Shown: one piece after another, positions 48,138-56,969 of the stretch
How positions within the stretch are numbered: position 1 is the stretch's first letter
Layout of the letters: each line of letters starts with the position of its first letter
Notes under the pieces: model-generated
Seen by the model: only the letters and a program-made list of their open reading frames with translations
Told to the model about the DNA's origin: nothing
Database searches by the model: none
Source of the DNA: Roseomonas aeriglobus
GTDB lineage: Bacteria > Pseudomonadota > Alphaproteobacteria > Sphingomonadales > Sphingomonadaceae
Length of the DNA stretch: 64,000 bases
Direction of reading: 5' to 3'
Assembly (NCBI GenBank): GCA_016937575.1
Contig: JAFHKN010000002.1
Coordinates: 1,612,001-1,676,000 of the forward strand
Translations under genes and position numbers: made by a program

Positions 48138-48164
48138 GTCCACCCCTCCCAACGACATTGTTAC

Positions 48165-48177
48165 GTATATCGTATAC
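48165..48177. promoter_or_regulatory. Operator-like palindrome
   Basis: GTATA-TCG-TATAC (48165-48177), perfect, embedded in an AT-rich island 28 bases upstream of the metallopeptidase start. The form is like GntR-family operators. The rest of 48178-48448 (271 bases) holds no gene I can support, including small ones. Confidence 0.45.
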
Positions 48178-48448
48178 ATATGTAGTCATGCGTCAATTGG
48201 ATGGCTTCAGAATGGGCGTATTGAACCAGCGGTCGGCATCCAGCCGCCGAAAAGCCGGTGCCTCGCAGCGCGGTCGATCATTCCAGGTGGCAAGGCGACG
48301 CTGGCTGAGCTAGCGGAGGCGAACTCCCGCGCCTTACGCACCCGATGACGCTGCAGGCCAGCTTTCAGCGGACACGTCGGCGCTCGATCATCACTCGACC
48401 GACGTCGGTGCGGTTGCGAACTTAGTAATCGCGAGGAAGCAGCCCCGA
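48178..48448. other. Gene-poor intergenic stretch
   Basis: With the palindrome region this is a 311-base gap between two divergent genes. I read all frames and see no protein with a start, ribosome site and family resemblance, no tRNA-like fold and no clear repeat. It may contain remnants; nothing can be claimed. Confidence 0.5.
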
Positions 48449-49114
48449 ATGACCCCGCGCGAACTCCTCGATACCGCCCCCGTCCCCGGCGGTGCGCCGC
48501 TGCGTCTGTTTCGCCACGGCCGCGACCATATCATCATGCTCGACCGCAACGAGTTGATGAACACGCGGATGAGCGGGTCGGAGGAAGCGCTGGCGACGAT
48601 GACGATCGATCGCCTCGGCAACCGCCCCGCCCCGCATCTCCTGATCGGCGGCTATGGTATGGGCTTCACTTTGCGGGCGGCACTGGCGAAGCTCGGCAAG
48701 GGCGCTCGAGTCACCGTCGCCGAACTAGTGCCGCAGATCATCGACTGGGCCAGAGGGCCAATGGTCGAACTGACCGGCGACTGCCTCGACGATCCGCGGA
48801 CCACCATCAAGATCGGGGACGTTGCCGACGCGATCCGGAATGGGCGGTATGACGCCATCCTGCTCGACGTGGACAACGGACCGGACGGCGTGGTGCGGGA
48901 TGCGAATGATCGGCTTTACTCGATGGCCGGGCTCGAACGCGCGCGCCAGGCGCTCACGGCTGGTGGTGTCCTCGCCGTCTGGTCGGCGGGCGATGACGCC
49001 AGCTTCACCCGCCGGTTGAAGGACAGCGGTTTCCACGTCGAAGAGGTCGCCGTCCGCGCGCGCAGCAATGGCAAAGGCCCGCGACACGTCATCTGGTTCG
49101 CCACGCGGCGCTGA
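48449..49114 (+). CDS. Spermidine synthase-like (SAM-fold) protein
   Basis: A 221-residue Rossmann-fold protein resembling the spermidine/spermine synthase family. The SAM/decarboxylated-SAM loop is LLIGGYGMGFTLRAALAKLG, the acidic post-loop is VTVAELVPQ, and ILLDVDNGPDG is the region where true synthases carry the catalytic Asp. It lacks the N-terminal tetramerisation beta-domain of genuine spermidine synthases, so aminopropyl transfer is not certain. The start ATG at 48449 follows GAGGAAG. Confidence 0.75.
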   Translation: MTPRELLDTAPVPGGAPLRLFRHGRDHIIMLDRNELMNTRMSGSEEALATMTIDRLGNRPAPHLLIGGYGMGFTLRAALAKLGKGARVTVAELVPQIIDWARGPMVELTGDCLDDPRTTIKIGDVADAIRNGRYDAILLDVDNGPDGVVRDANDRLYSMAGLERARQALTAGGVLAVWSAGDDASFTRRLKDSGFHVEEVAVRARSNGKGPRHVIWFATRR

Positions 49115-49155
49115 CCCGGCCACCCCTCGACATCGCTCGGAACGAGCGATCGCGT

Positions 49156-49587
49156 TCACGGCGTCAGATCGATTACCTTCTCCCCGGCCCCTTCTGCTGC
49201 CAGCAGCAGCGTGCGGTGGCACACCGATGGGTCACGCTCGAAACACAGCAGGGCGCTGGGCATCTCCGCGGCCAGCACGCGCATCCGAACGGCCTCCGCC
49301 TGAGCCTCGGGCAGCTCGAGCTGGCCGGCGTAAACCGACTCCAACGTCGCCCGATCGCCCTTCTTCGCCGCGTCGCGCCCGGGCTTGGGCGTGCCGAGCG
49401 CCTTCAGATGCACGTAATCGATGCCGCGTTCGGCGAGCGACGCGGCCAGCGACGATTTCGAGAAACCCGGCCGACGAGACAGCGGCAGCTGCCGCACGTC
49501 GATGACCCGCTTCACGCCCGCCCGCTCGAGCGCGGCGATCACGTCGGCCTGCGTCGCGCCTTCATAGCCGATGGTGTAGATCGTCAC
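49156..49587 (-). CDS. DUF488 domain protein
   Basis: A 143-residue protein of the DUF488 family. Signature pieces are TIYTIGYEGATQADVIAAL at the N-terminus, VIDVRQLPLSRRPGFSKSSL, and LLCFERDPSVCHRTLLL with the paired Cys/His region near the C-terminus. The function of the family is unknown. Its first 26 bases overlap the end of the lysoplasmalogenase gene, so the two are coupled. Confidence 0.88.
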   Translation of the reverse strand: MTIYTIGYEGATQADVIAALERAGVKRVIDVRQLPLSRRPGFSKSSLAASLAERGIDYVHLKALGTPKPGRDAAKKGDRATLESVYAGQLELPEAQAEAVRMRVLAAEMPSALLCFERDPSVCHRTLLLAAEGAGEKVIDLTP

Positions 49588-50224
49588 GCGCCTGCTCCTG
49601 AGCGACGAGCGTCGACACGACGCCCCAGGCGATCAACGCCTGAGCGGCAAAATAGGTCGGCCAGATCAAGAGGGTCGGAAGACCGCTGTCGGCCAGAACG
49701 CTGGCTCGGGCGAACAAGAGCAGGTCCGACGTCACGAACAGCCACGCGCCGACGATCGGCCAGCGCCCGAAACGGCCAAGGCTCGCCGCCCCGGCCATCC
49801 CGCCAAGCGCCGCCGCGTAAGCCGCCACGCCGATCGCGCCTGTCAGTGCATAGCCCAGGACGGACACGCCGGCGGCGCAGACAAGAACGACCGCCCCTCC
49901 CCGCCGCCAGGCGCCGCGCGCGTAAAGGGCAATGCCAAGCAAATGACCGATCAGGAATGCGAACCCACCGGCGACAAGGCCGTGCGTTTCGAGCAGCACG
50001 TCGCCGGTTGCGCCCGCCGCAAGCACCGTCGCAATCGCCCATCCCTCGACCCCGTCAGCATGGCGTGCGGCCCATAGCGCAAGCAGCCCGACGCCGAAGC
50101 CCTTCCATGCGACCATGTCGGGGCCCTGCAAAGCCAGCTTGTCGGCCACGAAATAGCTCACGCCGACGAACAGCGCGAATAAGAACAGAATCTGCGGACG
50201 GGCACGAAGGTCGATTGACATCAT
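49562..50224 (-). CDS. YhhN family lysoplasmalogenase
   Basis: A 220-residue polytopic membrane protein of the YhhN/TMEM86 family, which in characterised members hydrolyses the vinyl-ether bond of lysoplasmalogens. About seven hydrophobic segments are seen, with the conserved acidic positions in VLAAGATGDVLLET and WLFVTSDLLLFARAS. Divergent from the GbsR-like gene, 44 bases apart, with an operator-like element (50241-50259) between the starts, so the two directions probably share control. Downstream DUF488 overlaps its 3' end. Confidence 0.82.
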   Translation of the reverse strand: MMSIDLRARPQILFLFALFVGVSYFVADKLALQGPDMVAWKGFGVGLLALWAARHADGVEGWAIATVLAAGATGDVLLETHGLVAGGFAFLIGHLLGIALYARGAWRRGGAVVLVCAAGVSVLGYALTGAIGVAAYAAALGGMAGAASLGRFGRWPIVGAWLFVTSDLLLFARASVLADSGLPTLLIWPTYFAAQALIAWGVVSTLVAQEQARDDLHHRL

Positions 50225-50240
50225 CCGATCATGATCGTAA

Positions 50241-50259
50241 TTTCTGCAATAACAGTAAA
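50241..50259. promoter_or_regulatory. Operator-like element between lysoplasmalogenase and regulator genes
   Basis: TTTCTG-N5-ACAGTAAA, an imperfect palindrome ending nine bases before the GbsR-like start. A related pair of half sites, TTTCTGT...ACAGTAAA, recurs at 50863-50899 at a wider spacing. Likely binding site of the adjacent regulator, by inference from position and recurrence. Confidence 0.4.
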
Positions 50260-50268
50260 GAGTGTTTC

Positions 50269-50817
50269 ATGCGACTCATCGATCATCCGGATGCCAAGGC
50301 CTTCATCCTTCATTGGGGGGAGATGGGAACGCAGTGGGGCGTCAACCGGTCCGTGTCGCAAATCCATGCCCTCCTCTACCTCTCCGACGAGCCGTTGACG
50401 GCCGAGGCGATCGTCGAGGCCCTGGGGCTCGCTCGCTCCAACGTGTCCACTGCGCTGCGCGAACTTCAGTCCTATCGCATCGTCCGCCGTGTCCATGTCG
50501 AAGGCGACCGCCGCGACCATTTCGTTGCTGAAACCGACCTGTGGGACATGCTGATGCGGATCGCGGAGGAGCGCAAGCGTCGCGAGATCGATCCGACGAT
50601 CGCCCTTCTCGGCGAACTGGCGGAACGTCTTGGCGCGGACGACAGCGCCCCGCCCCACGTCCGCGCGCGCATTGCGCGGATGCACGAATTCCTGACGACG
50701 CTCGGCGGCTGGTACGACCAGGTTCGCGTGCTCCCGAAGCCGACTCTGGTCGCGCTGATGAAACTGGGCGGCAAGGTCGCGAAGTTCCTTCCCGGAAAAT
50801 CGAAAAAGGCTGACTGA
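50269..50817 (+). CDS. GbsR/MarR family transcriptional regulator
   Basis: A 182-residue winged-helix regulator. The helix-turn-helix and wing are in SVSQIHALLYLSDEPLTAEA and SNVSTALRELQSYRIVRRVH with EGDRRDHFVAE in the wing; the remainder is helical and probably dimerises. Relatives (GbsR, OpuR) repress osmolyte or membrane-lipid genes. The start ATG is 50269. It heads an operon with the desaturase (17-base gap) and a membrane protein (16-base gap). Confidence 0.88.
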   Translation: MRLIDHPDAKAFILHWGEMGTQWGVNRSVSQIHALLYLSDEPLTAEAIVEALGLARSNVSTALRELQSYRIVRRVHVEGDRRDHFVAETDLWDMLMRIAEERKRREIDPTIALLGELAERLGADDSAPPHVRARIARMHEFLTTLGGWYDQVRVLPKPTLVALMKLGGKVAKFLPGKSKKAD

Positions 50818-50834
50818 CGTGTAGGAGGCATCCC

Positions 50835-51707
50835 ATGACGACCGCACTCGCATGCAATTCTTTTTCTGTAATTACCGAAACTATCGGAACAACAGTAAAT
50901 ACGACCGATCGCAGGTACTTACTCCGTGCCGTACGTTGGCGCGACCTGACCGCGATGCGCGTTCGGGACGGATTGGTCGAGTGCCTTCATCCGCTGCCCT
51001 GGATCGGCCTGTCCTGGGCGTGCGCAGGAGCGGGTTGGTGGGTGCCGGCGACCGGCGCGGCCTTCATGATATTCCTGACCGCCCTGCGGCTGAACCACGA
51101 GGCGATCCACAACAATCTCGGTTTCTCTGCCCGGGGTCATCGCATCGTCCTGCACGCACTGAGCGCCTTGATGCTTGGATCGAACAGCGCGGTTGCGTTC
51201 AATCACCTTCGCCACCACCGTCATGTCGGCCATGCCGACGATCTGGAAGGCAAGTGCGGCACGATGCCGGCGTGGCGCGTGCTGCTCTACGGCCCGGTCT
51301 TCCCGATCGAGATGCACCGTTCCGCCTGGGCGAAGGGCGGGCCGGTGCTGCGGCGGCGGATGGCGATCGACTTCGTGCTCAACGGCGGTGTTGTCGCGGC
51401 GGCTATCGGCAGCGGATCCCCCGTCCTTCTGTTTCACGTCGCTGCGATGCTGGTGGCGCAGTGCCTGACCGCCTTTTTCGCCGTGTGGATCACGCATCAC
51501 GGCTGCGACGGCGACGCTGCGATCGCGCGCACTCAAAGGTCGCCGCTGGTGAACCTGCTGACCTACAACATGTTCCTGCATCTCGAGCATCACCTGTTCC
51601 CCGCGGTGCCAGTGAAGCGCCTCGCGCGGCTGGCCGCACGGCTCGACGCCGTTTGCCCCACGCTGACCGCAAACGCGCGGTCCGTCATTCCCACCCCGTT
51701 CCGCTGA
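50835..51707 (+). CDS. Fatty acid desaturase family protein
   Basis: A 290-residue membrane di-iron desaturase. The histidine boxes are complete: H88-x3-H92 (NHEAIHNN), H124-x2-HH (NHLRHHRHVGH) and H249-x2-HH (HLEHHLFP), with four or so hydrophobic spans between. The start ATG at 50835 has GTAGGAGG upstream. Its first 25 codons are AT-rich and contain the operator-like half sites at 50863-50899; the conserved family N-terminus begins near RYLLRAVRWRDLTA (about residue 27). Acts on membrane acyl chains; regiospecificity unknown. Confidence 0.9.
   Translation: MTTALACNSFSVITETIGTTVNTTDRRYLLRAVRWRDLTAMRVRDGLVECLHPLPWIGLSWACAGAGWWVPATGAAFMIFLTALRLNHEAIHNNLGFSARGHRIVLHALSALMLGSNSAVAFNHLRHHRHVGHADDLEGKCGTMPAWRVLLYGPVFPIEMHRSAWAKGGPVLRRRMAIDFVLNGGVVAAAIGSGSPVLLFHVAAMLVAQCLTAFFAVWITHHGCDGDAAIARTQRSPLVNLLTYNMFLHLEHHLFPAVPVKRLARLAARLDAVCPTLTANARSVIPTPFR
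50863..50899. promoter_or_regulatory. Second operator-like element, inside the desaturase start region
   Basis: TTTCTGT and ACAGTAAA half sites flank an inner inverted repeat CCGA-AACTA-TCGG, in an AT-rich island within codons 10-22 of the desaturase gene. Same half sites as 50241-50259 but with a longer spacer. Function inferred only from the similarity. Confidence 0.35.
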
Positions 51708-51723
51708 TCACAGGAGCTGCGCC

Positions 51724-52347
51724 ATGACCGCCCCCACCGACGCCGACATTGCCGCCATGCCCCGGCTAGCCGATGCCGTCCTCGCGAAAGCCCTGCATTG
51801 GGCGGCAACCGAGGAGGAGCGCCTCTATCGCGAGTGCCCGACCGCCTTCTGGCTGGCGCCCGAGGCAAACGACATCATGACACCACCACAGGCCATGACG
51901 ACAGCCACGATCGCGATGACGCCAGAGCCCTCCGACGAAAAGGTCGCGACGGGCCAGGGAAGCGCGATCGGTTTCGCCTCGCTGATTGCCGGCCCCGTCT
52001 TTCTATCCACGCTGAGCCTCGTGACCGAGGGCAATGGTACGCCGATCGGCCGCATCCTGTCCGGCGTCGGCTTGGGCCTGATCTCGGCGCCACTGTCCAT
52101 GCCGGTCGGCGCTATCGCCGCGAGCATGCCGGTGATCCTCGGCGTTGCCCTGCTCAGCTGGCTTGGGCTGAAACACGCGACCGCCCGCCGTCGTAGCCTG
52201 TGGGCGGCTGTCGGCGCGGGCATGGGCCTGATCATCGCCGCCGCCTTCGATGCTGGGATGGCGACGATCCCGCTCGTCTTGACCGCAGTCGCTTGCGCCA
52301 GCGTCGCGCATAGGGCGATCCACTGGACCGACGTCGATTTCGCCTGA
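51724..52347 (+). CDS. Hypothetical membrane protein of the desaturase operon
   Basis: A 207-residue protein I do not recognise. Residues 1-60 are soluble and acidic-to-neutral (ADIAAMPRLADAVLAKALHW), followed by about four hydrophobic segments (SLIAGPVFLSTLSLV, LGLISAPLSMPVGAIAASM, VILGVALLSWLGL, LIIAAAFDAGMATIPLVLTA). Starts 16 bases after the desaturase stop behind GGAGCTGCGCC, so it belongs to the same operon as the GbsR-like regulator and desaturase and may help in the same lipid process. Confidence 0.75.
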   Translation: MTAPTDADIAAMPRLADAVLAKALHWAATEEERLYRECPTAFWLAPEANDIMTPPQAMTTATIAMTPEPSDEKVATGQGSAIGFASLIAGPVFLSTLSLVTEGNGTPIGRILSGVGLGLISAPLSMPVGAIAASMPVILGVALLSWLGLKHATARRRSLWAAVGAGMGLIIAAAFDAGMATIPLVLTAVACASVAHRAIHWTDVDFA

Positions 52348-52383
52348 CCCGTCCAGCCATTGCCCCGCGCGGCTGATCCCGGC

Positions 52384-53772
52384 ATGGGAAAATTCATGCA
52401 GGATCACCAGGTTCATATCATCGGCGGCGGCCTCGCCGGGTCGGAGGCCGCATGGCAGCTGGCGGAGGCGGGCGTCCGCGTGAAGCTCTCAGAAATGCGC
52501 GGCTCGGGCGTATCGACTCCGGCGCATCATACCGATGGCCTCGCCGAGCTCGTCTGTTCGAACAGCTTCCGGTCGGACGATGCCGAAAGCAACGCGGTCG
52601 GCCTGCTGCACCAGGAGATGCGGACGCTCGGCTCGCTGATCTTGCGCCAAGGCGATGCGACTCGCGTCCCGGCGGGCTCGGCGCTGGCGATGGACCGCGA
52701 TGCCTTTTCCGCTGGCGTGACCGCGGCGCTGGAGGGGCATCCCAACATCACCATCGTCCGCGAACGGATCGAGGCGCTGCCGGAGGACGGGCCGACGATC
52801 GTCGCAACGGGTCCGCTGACCGATCCGCTGCTCGCCGACGCTATCGCCGCCGCGACCGGACGCGACGCACTCGCGTTCTTCGATGCGATCGCGCCGATCG
52901 TCCATCGCGACACGATCGACATGGACGTCGCCTGGTTCCAGTCGCGCTGGAACAAGGGCGACGGGTCCGATTACATCAACTGCCCGATGACGAAGGACGA
53001 ATATCTCGCCTTCCACGCCGAACTGCTCGCTGCAGAGAAGACCGAATATAAGGGCTGGGAGGACGTCCCCTATTTCGAAGGCTGCATGCCGATCGAAGTG
53101 ATGGCGGAACGCGGGGTCGAAACGTTGCGCTATGGCCCGATGAAGGGGGTTGGGCTCGACGATCCGAAGACCGGCCGCTGGCCCTATGCCGTCGTCCAGC
53201 TGCGCCAGGACAATGCGCTCGGCACGCTGTGGAACATCGTCGGCTTCCAGACCAAGCTGAAGCATGGCGAGCAGGTCCGCATTTTCCGCACCATCCCCGG
53301 GCTGCAGAACGCCGAGTTCGCACGGCTGGGGGGGCTGCACCGCAACACGTTCATCCGCTCGCCCGAACTGCTTGATCCGACGCTGCGGCTCAAGGCACGG
53401 CCGAACATCCGCTTCGCCGGCCAGATCACCGGCTGTGAGGGCTATGTCGAAAGTGCCGCGGTCGGGCTGATGGCGGGGCGGTTCGCCGCCGCCGAAATCC
53501 TCGGCACGACCATGACCCCGCCCCCGCTCGAGACGGCACTGGGGGCGCTCCTCCACCACATCACCGGTGCGGCGGTGGCGGAGACCTATCAGCCGATGAA
53601 CGTCAACTTCGGCCTGTTTCCCCCGATCGAGGGACGAACGAAGAAGGCCGACCGCAAGCGCATGTACACCGATCGCGCGCGCGCGGCGCTGGGCGCGTGG
53701 CTCAATCCGCCTCCGCCGCCTCGTTCGCCGGCTGCTGCGGCGGACAGCGACGTCGCGCCGGCGACCGCTTGA
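52384..53772 (+). CDS. trmFO: Methylenetetrahydrofolate-tRNA (uracil-5-)-methyltransferase
   Basis: Folate- and FAD-dependent enzyme that makes m5U54 in tRNA. 462 residues. The FAD dinucleotide fold is [20 protein letters not shown], and the family signatures [20 protein letters not shown] and [17 protein letters not shown] are present, ending in a Pro/Ala tail. ATG 52384 is used; ATG 52396 (MQDHQVHII) is equally possible. The last 71 bases overlap the EF-hand gene on the other strand. Confidence 0.96.
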   Translation: MGKFMQDHQVHIIGGGLAGSEAAWQLAEAGVRVKLSEMRGSGVSTPAHHTDGLAELVCSNSFRSDDAESNAVGLLHQEMRTLGSLILRQGDATRVPAGSALAMDRDAFSAGVTAALEGHPNITIVRERIEALPEDGPTIVATGPLTDPLLADAIAAATGRDALAFFDAIAPIVHRDTIDMDVAWFQSRWNKGDGSDYINCPMTKDEYLAFHAELLAAEKTEYKGWEDVPYFEGCMPIEVMAERGVETLRYGPMKGVGLDDPKTGRWPYAVVQLRQDNALGTLWNIVGFQTKLKHGEQVRIFRTIPGLQNAEFARLGGLHRNTFIRSPELLDPTLRLKARPNIRFAGQITGCEGYVESAAVGLMAGRFAAAEILGTTMTPPPLETALGALLHHITGAAVAETYQPMNVNFGLFPPIEGRTKKADRKRMYTDRARAALGAWLNPPPPPRSPAAAADSDVAPATA

Positions 53773-54181
53773 CCGCCGTCGTCGCGAACTCGGCGGCGTT
53801 GAGCGTTCCCGACCGGTCGCGGTCGGCGGTCGTGAACTTCGCGGTCGTCTTCGCGGCCCATTCGTCGAACGACAGCCTGCCGTCGCCGTTGGTATCGAGC
53901 TTCGCGTAAGCCTTGCGGCGGCTGGCGAGATATTCGTCCCGCGTGATCGTTGCGTCGCGATCCTTGTCGTAGCGACCGAAGCGCCGCTGTTCGCGGGTCT
54001 GGCGGCTCGCCTCGGGCAGCGCCACTTCGCCATCTGCGTCCTGGGCCTCGCCCGGGCTCGGGCTCGCGGCGCGCGGCTCGGGTACCGGCGGCGCCTCCGT
54101 CGACGCGCTTGAGCGGAACAGGAAGACGCCGGCCCCGACCAGCAGCAGCGCCGATACCACTCCGGCCAGATATCGCAGCAT
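53702..54181 (-). CDS. EF-hand domain protein
   Basis: A 159-residue protein with an N-terminal signal/anchor ([21 protein letters not shown]), a Pro/Ala/Glu linker, and three EF-hand-like loops: [28 protein letters not shown] (canonical D-x-N-x-D-G) and [14 protein letters not shown]. It should sense or buffer calcium in the periplasm. The C-terminus is Arg/Pro-rich and overlaps the end of trmFO by 71 bases on the opposite strand. Confidence 0.83.
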   Translation of the reverse strand: MLRYLAGVVSALLLVGAGVFLFRSSASTEAPPVPEPRAASPSPGEAQDADGEVALPEASRQTREQRRFGRYDKDRDATITRDEYLASRRKAYAKLDTNGDGRLSFDEWAAKTTAKFTTADRDRSGTLNAAEFATTAVKRSPARRRCPPQQPANEAAEAD

Positions 54182-54267
54182 CGCCCGATCCCCCGCGTCC
54201 CCGTCGGCGGCAGGCTAAGCGGCGGACCGGCAATCGGCAATGGGGAACAAAAGTCAGAGAGGATCGA

Positions 54268-54930
54268 TCAGCGACCCGTCAGGCGGTGGCGCAGCACCCG
54301 CAGCGAGCGCGCGGCCGGCGACCGGAGCGGGATCGTCGCGAGATGCGCCAGCGCACCGATCGGTCGGCCCGCGCGCGACCAGCGCACCGCGGTCGCCGCG
54401 GTCAGGTGACGATCCGCCAGATGCTGCGCCCGCGCTGCCGCCGCGCGATCGGGACTCTGCGCCGCGAAGTCGACGAGCGCCCACCCCTTCCCCGCCGCGC
54501 CAACCGGGTCGCCCTCCGCCGCACCTAGAATCCGCGCCAGGGCGGCAAACAGCACCGCCCCCCGACGGTCGGCGAATGCCTCGAGCCGGTCGTCATCGAG
54601 CGGTTCGGCGTCAAGCAGCTCCTCCCAGCCTTCGACCATCGCCACGAGCTCGGCACCACGGACGGAGGGCAGGATATGACGCTGGATCGCCTGCAACAGC
54701 GGCTCGGCCGGGGCCGGGCGCGTGTCGAGGGCTTCGATCGCCTGATACCACCAGGTCAGACGCATCTGCGCGACGTGGGCGTCGCGGGTAAAGCGCGCGA
54801 GCGCCGCCAGGCGGGCATCGAGCGCGAAAAGCGTACGCACGGCGTCGCGCCGGTCCGGCGGCAGCCAGGCCAGCGCAAGCGCCCGTTCCGGCTCGACCGC
54901 CGTTTGTCGCAGGTCGCTGCTATCGGCCAT
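54268..54930 (-). CDS. Squalene/phytoene-synthase-like protein lacking the catalytic Asp motifs
   Basis: A 220-residue all-alpha protein with the general pattern of the squalene/phytoene synthase fold (LARFTRDAHVAQMRLTWWYQ is the most family-like piece), but the DxxxD prenyl-diphosphate motifs are not seen where expected (ALDARLAALARF). It is shorter than true synthases. It may be a non-catalytic relative, like the complex-I assembly factor NDUFAF6, or another function altogether. The start ATG at 54930 has AAGGAG upstream. Confidence 0.68.
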   Translation of the reverse strand: MADSSDLRQTAVEPERALALAWLPPDRRDAVRTLFALDARLAALARFTRDAHVAQMRLTWWYQAIEALDTRPAPAEPLLQAIQRHILPSVRGAELVAMVEGWEELLDAEPLDDDRLEAFADRRGAVLFAALARILGAAEGDPVGAAGKGWALVDFAAQSPDRAAAARAQHLADRHLTAATAVRWSRAGRPIGALAHLATIPLRSPAARSLRVLRHRLTGR

Positions 54931-55067
54931 TCTGCTCCTTCGCCCAGCGCGGGTAGCCCGGCTCATAACCGCGCGCCGCGCCTTAATCCAAATTTTACGT
55001 GGTTCCGCCAGAAGGAACTTTGTCAGAGCCATGAGGTGTTCGCGACAAAGGGAGTTTCGCCCGCGCG

Positions 55068-56969
55068 ATGTCTGAAAATCCGAGAGCCGTGGGGCGCGAG
55101 ACGCGCGGATTCCTGATGCGGCTTCTGCACGATGTGCGCGGCAACACGCTCGCCATCATGACCGCTGCGCTCATCCCGCTGGCCGGGCTGGTTGGTGGTG
55201 GCATCGATATCAGTCGCATGTACATGCTGAAGACGCGGCTGCAGCACGCCTGCGACGCCGGCGCGCTCGCCGGGCGAAAGGCGATGGGCGGCGGTACCTG
55301 GTCGTATAACAATAATTACGCGCTGGCGCAGGCGAACCAGTTCTTCGACGGCAACTTCGCATCGGGCGCGTTCAGCTCGACGAACCTGACGCGCAGCTTC
55401 AGCGAAGACGCTGGCGTGGTGTCGGGCACGGCGTCGGCGACCATCCCGATGACGCTGATGAAAATCTTCAAGAAGACCGATGAGACGATCAGCGTCACCT
55501 GCGATGCCGGCATGCGCATTCCGAACACGGACGTGATGTTCGTGCTGGATACCACCGGGTCGATGAGCGAGACCCCGTCGGGCGACACTCAGACGAAGCT
55601 CGCGAGCCTCAAGGAATCGGTAAAGTGCTTCTACGAGATCGTCGCCCGGCTGGACACCGACGCCAATTGCACCACCGGCACCCCCAGCGGCGGTACGGGT
55701 AGCCAGACGCAGGTTCGGTTCGGCTTCGTTCCCTATTCGGTCAACGTGAATGTCGGCAAGCTGCTGCCGACGTCGTGGTTCGCCGACAACGCGCCCTATC
55801 AGACGCGCAAGGCGATGTACGAAACACAGCGCGGCCAGCCCGTCGTGTCCGAATCCGATATCTCCGCGTCCCCCGTCTCGAACGCCGATTGCAACGACGC
55901 GAATATCGCCGCCTACAATTCGACGTCGGCATCCATGTCGGACAATAATAGCGTGAAGACGGTGACGACCGACACGTATAAGCGCAAGAGTTGGACACCG
56001 AACACGTGCACTGCGACGCGCCGTCGAGTCGTTACGACGTACGATATCGCTGAAACCGGGACGACCTTCAGTTTCTGGCGATACGGCCAGCATTCGGTCA
56101 ACGTCGGACGATTGAAGAGCGGCACGTCGTGGCTGAACTCCTTCCAGTGGCCGGTCGGAACAAATGGCGCCAACACCACGATCGCCTGGGATGGATGTAT
56201 CGAGGAGCGGCAGACCGTGTCGCAGTCGAGCTACAACCCGATCCCCTCGGGCGCGAAGGATCTCGATATCGATATGGTGCCGACGGCGGGCGACCCAACG
56301 ACGCAGTGGAAGCCGGCGCTGCAAAATCTGATCTGGTCGCGCGGCGACGGTTCGGGGTGGACGCTGAACACCGTCGACAGCGAAGCAAACATGCAGCGGG
56401 GCCGGACGTACAGCTGCCCGCGCGAGGCGCGTAAGCTCCAGTCTTGGCCTGACGCGACGTTGTTCGGCAATTACGTGGATAGCCTGGTCGCAGGCGGTCA
56501 GACCTATCACGACATTGGTCTGCTCTGGGGCGGCCGCCTGATGTCGCCGACCGGCGTGTTCGCGTCCGAAAACGCAAATACGCCGCAAGGGGGCGAGATC
56601 GAGCGTCACATGGTTTTCATGACCGACGGCGACCCCTGTGCTGAAAGCGAGAATTACGGCGCCTACGGTTTCCAATGGTTCGATCGCAGGACCGTCGGCG
56701 TATCCACTGTCCCGACTAGCGGCTGCAACAATACCGGCAATCTGGTCGCGCAGACCAATGCCCGGACCGAAGCGCTCTGCACCGCAATCAAGAACAAGAA
56801 CATCACCCTGTGGGTCGTCACCTTCGGCAATTTGGCATCGGCCACGGTTACGCGCATGAGGAACTGTGCCTCTACCGGCAGATATTACAGCGCCAACAAT
56901 CGCGCCGAATTGCAGACGACGTTCAAGTCGATCGCCGACCAGATTTCCCAATTGAGGCTGACGCGATGA
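55068..56969 (+). CDS. Tad pilus assembly protein with VWA domain (TadG-like)
   Basis: A 633-residue protein of the Flp/Tad pilus system. A TadE/TadG N-terminus (RGNTLAIMTAALIPLAGLVG) forms one span with a pseudopilin-like peptidase-region helix. It is followed by a von Willebrand A domain with the metal site in MFVLDTTGSMSETPSG, repeated Asn/Thr/Ser-rich segments and the VFMTDGDPC strand, and a C-terminus NRAELQTTFKSIADQISQL typical of the family. First gene of a three-gene operon whose stops and starts overlap by four bases (ATGA at 56966 and 57583). Confidence 0.85.
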   Translation: MSENPRAVGRETRGFLMRLLHDVRGNTLAIMTAALIPLAGLVGGGIDISRMYMLKTRLQHACDAGALAGRKAMGGGTWSYNNNYALAQANQFFDGNFASGAFSSTNLTRSFSEDAGVVSGTASATIPMTLMKIFKKTDETISVTCDAGMRIPNTDVMFVLDTTGSMSETPSGDTQTKLASLKESVKCFYEIVARLDTDANCTTGTPSGGTGSQTQVRFGFVPYSVNVNVGKLLPTSWFADNAPYQTRKAMYETQRGQPVVSESDISASPVSNADCNDANIAAYNSTSASMSDNNSVKTVTTDTYKRKSWTPNTCTATRRRVVTTYDIAETGTTFSFWRYGQHSVNVGRLKSGTSWLNSFQWPVGTNGANTTIAWDGCIEERQTVSQSSYNPIPSGAKDLDIDMVPTAGDPTTQWKPALQNLIWSRGDGSGWTLNTVDSEANMQRGRTYSCPREARKLQSWPDATLFGNYVDSLVAGGQTYHDIGLLWGGRLMSPTGVFASENANTPQGGEIERHMVFMTDGDPCAESENYGAYGFQWFDRRTVGVSTVPTSGCNNTGNLVAQTNARTEALCTAIKNKNITLWVVTFGNLASATVTRMRNCASTGRYYSANNRAELQTTFKSIADQISQLRLTR

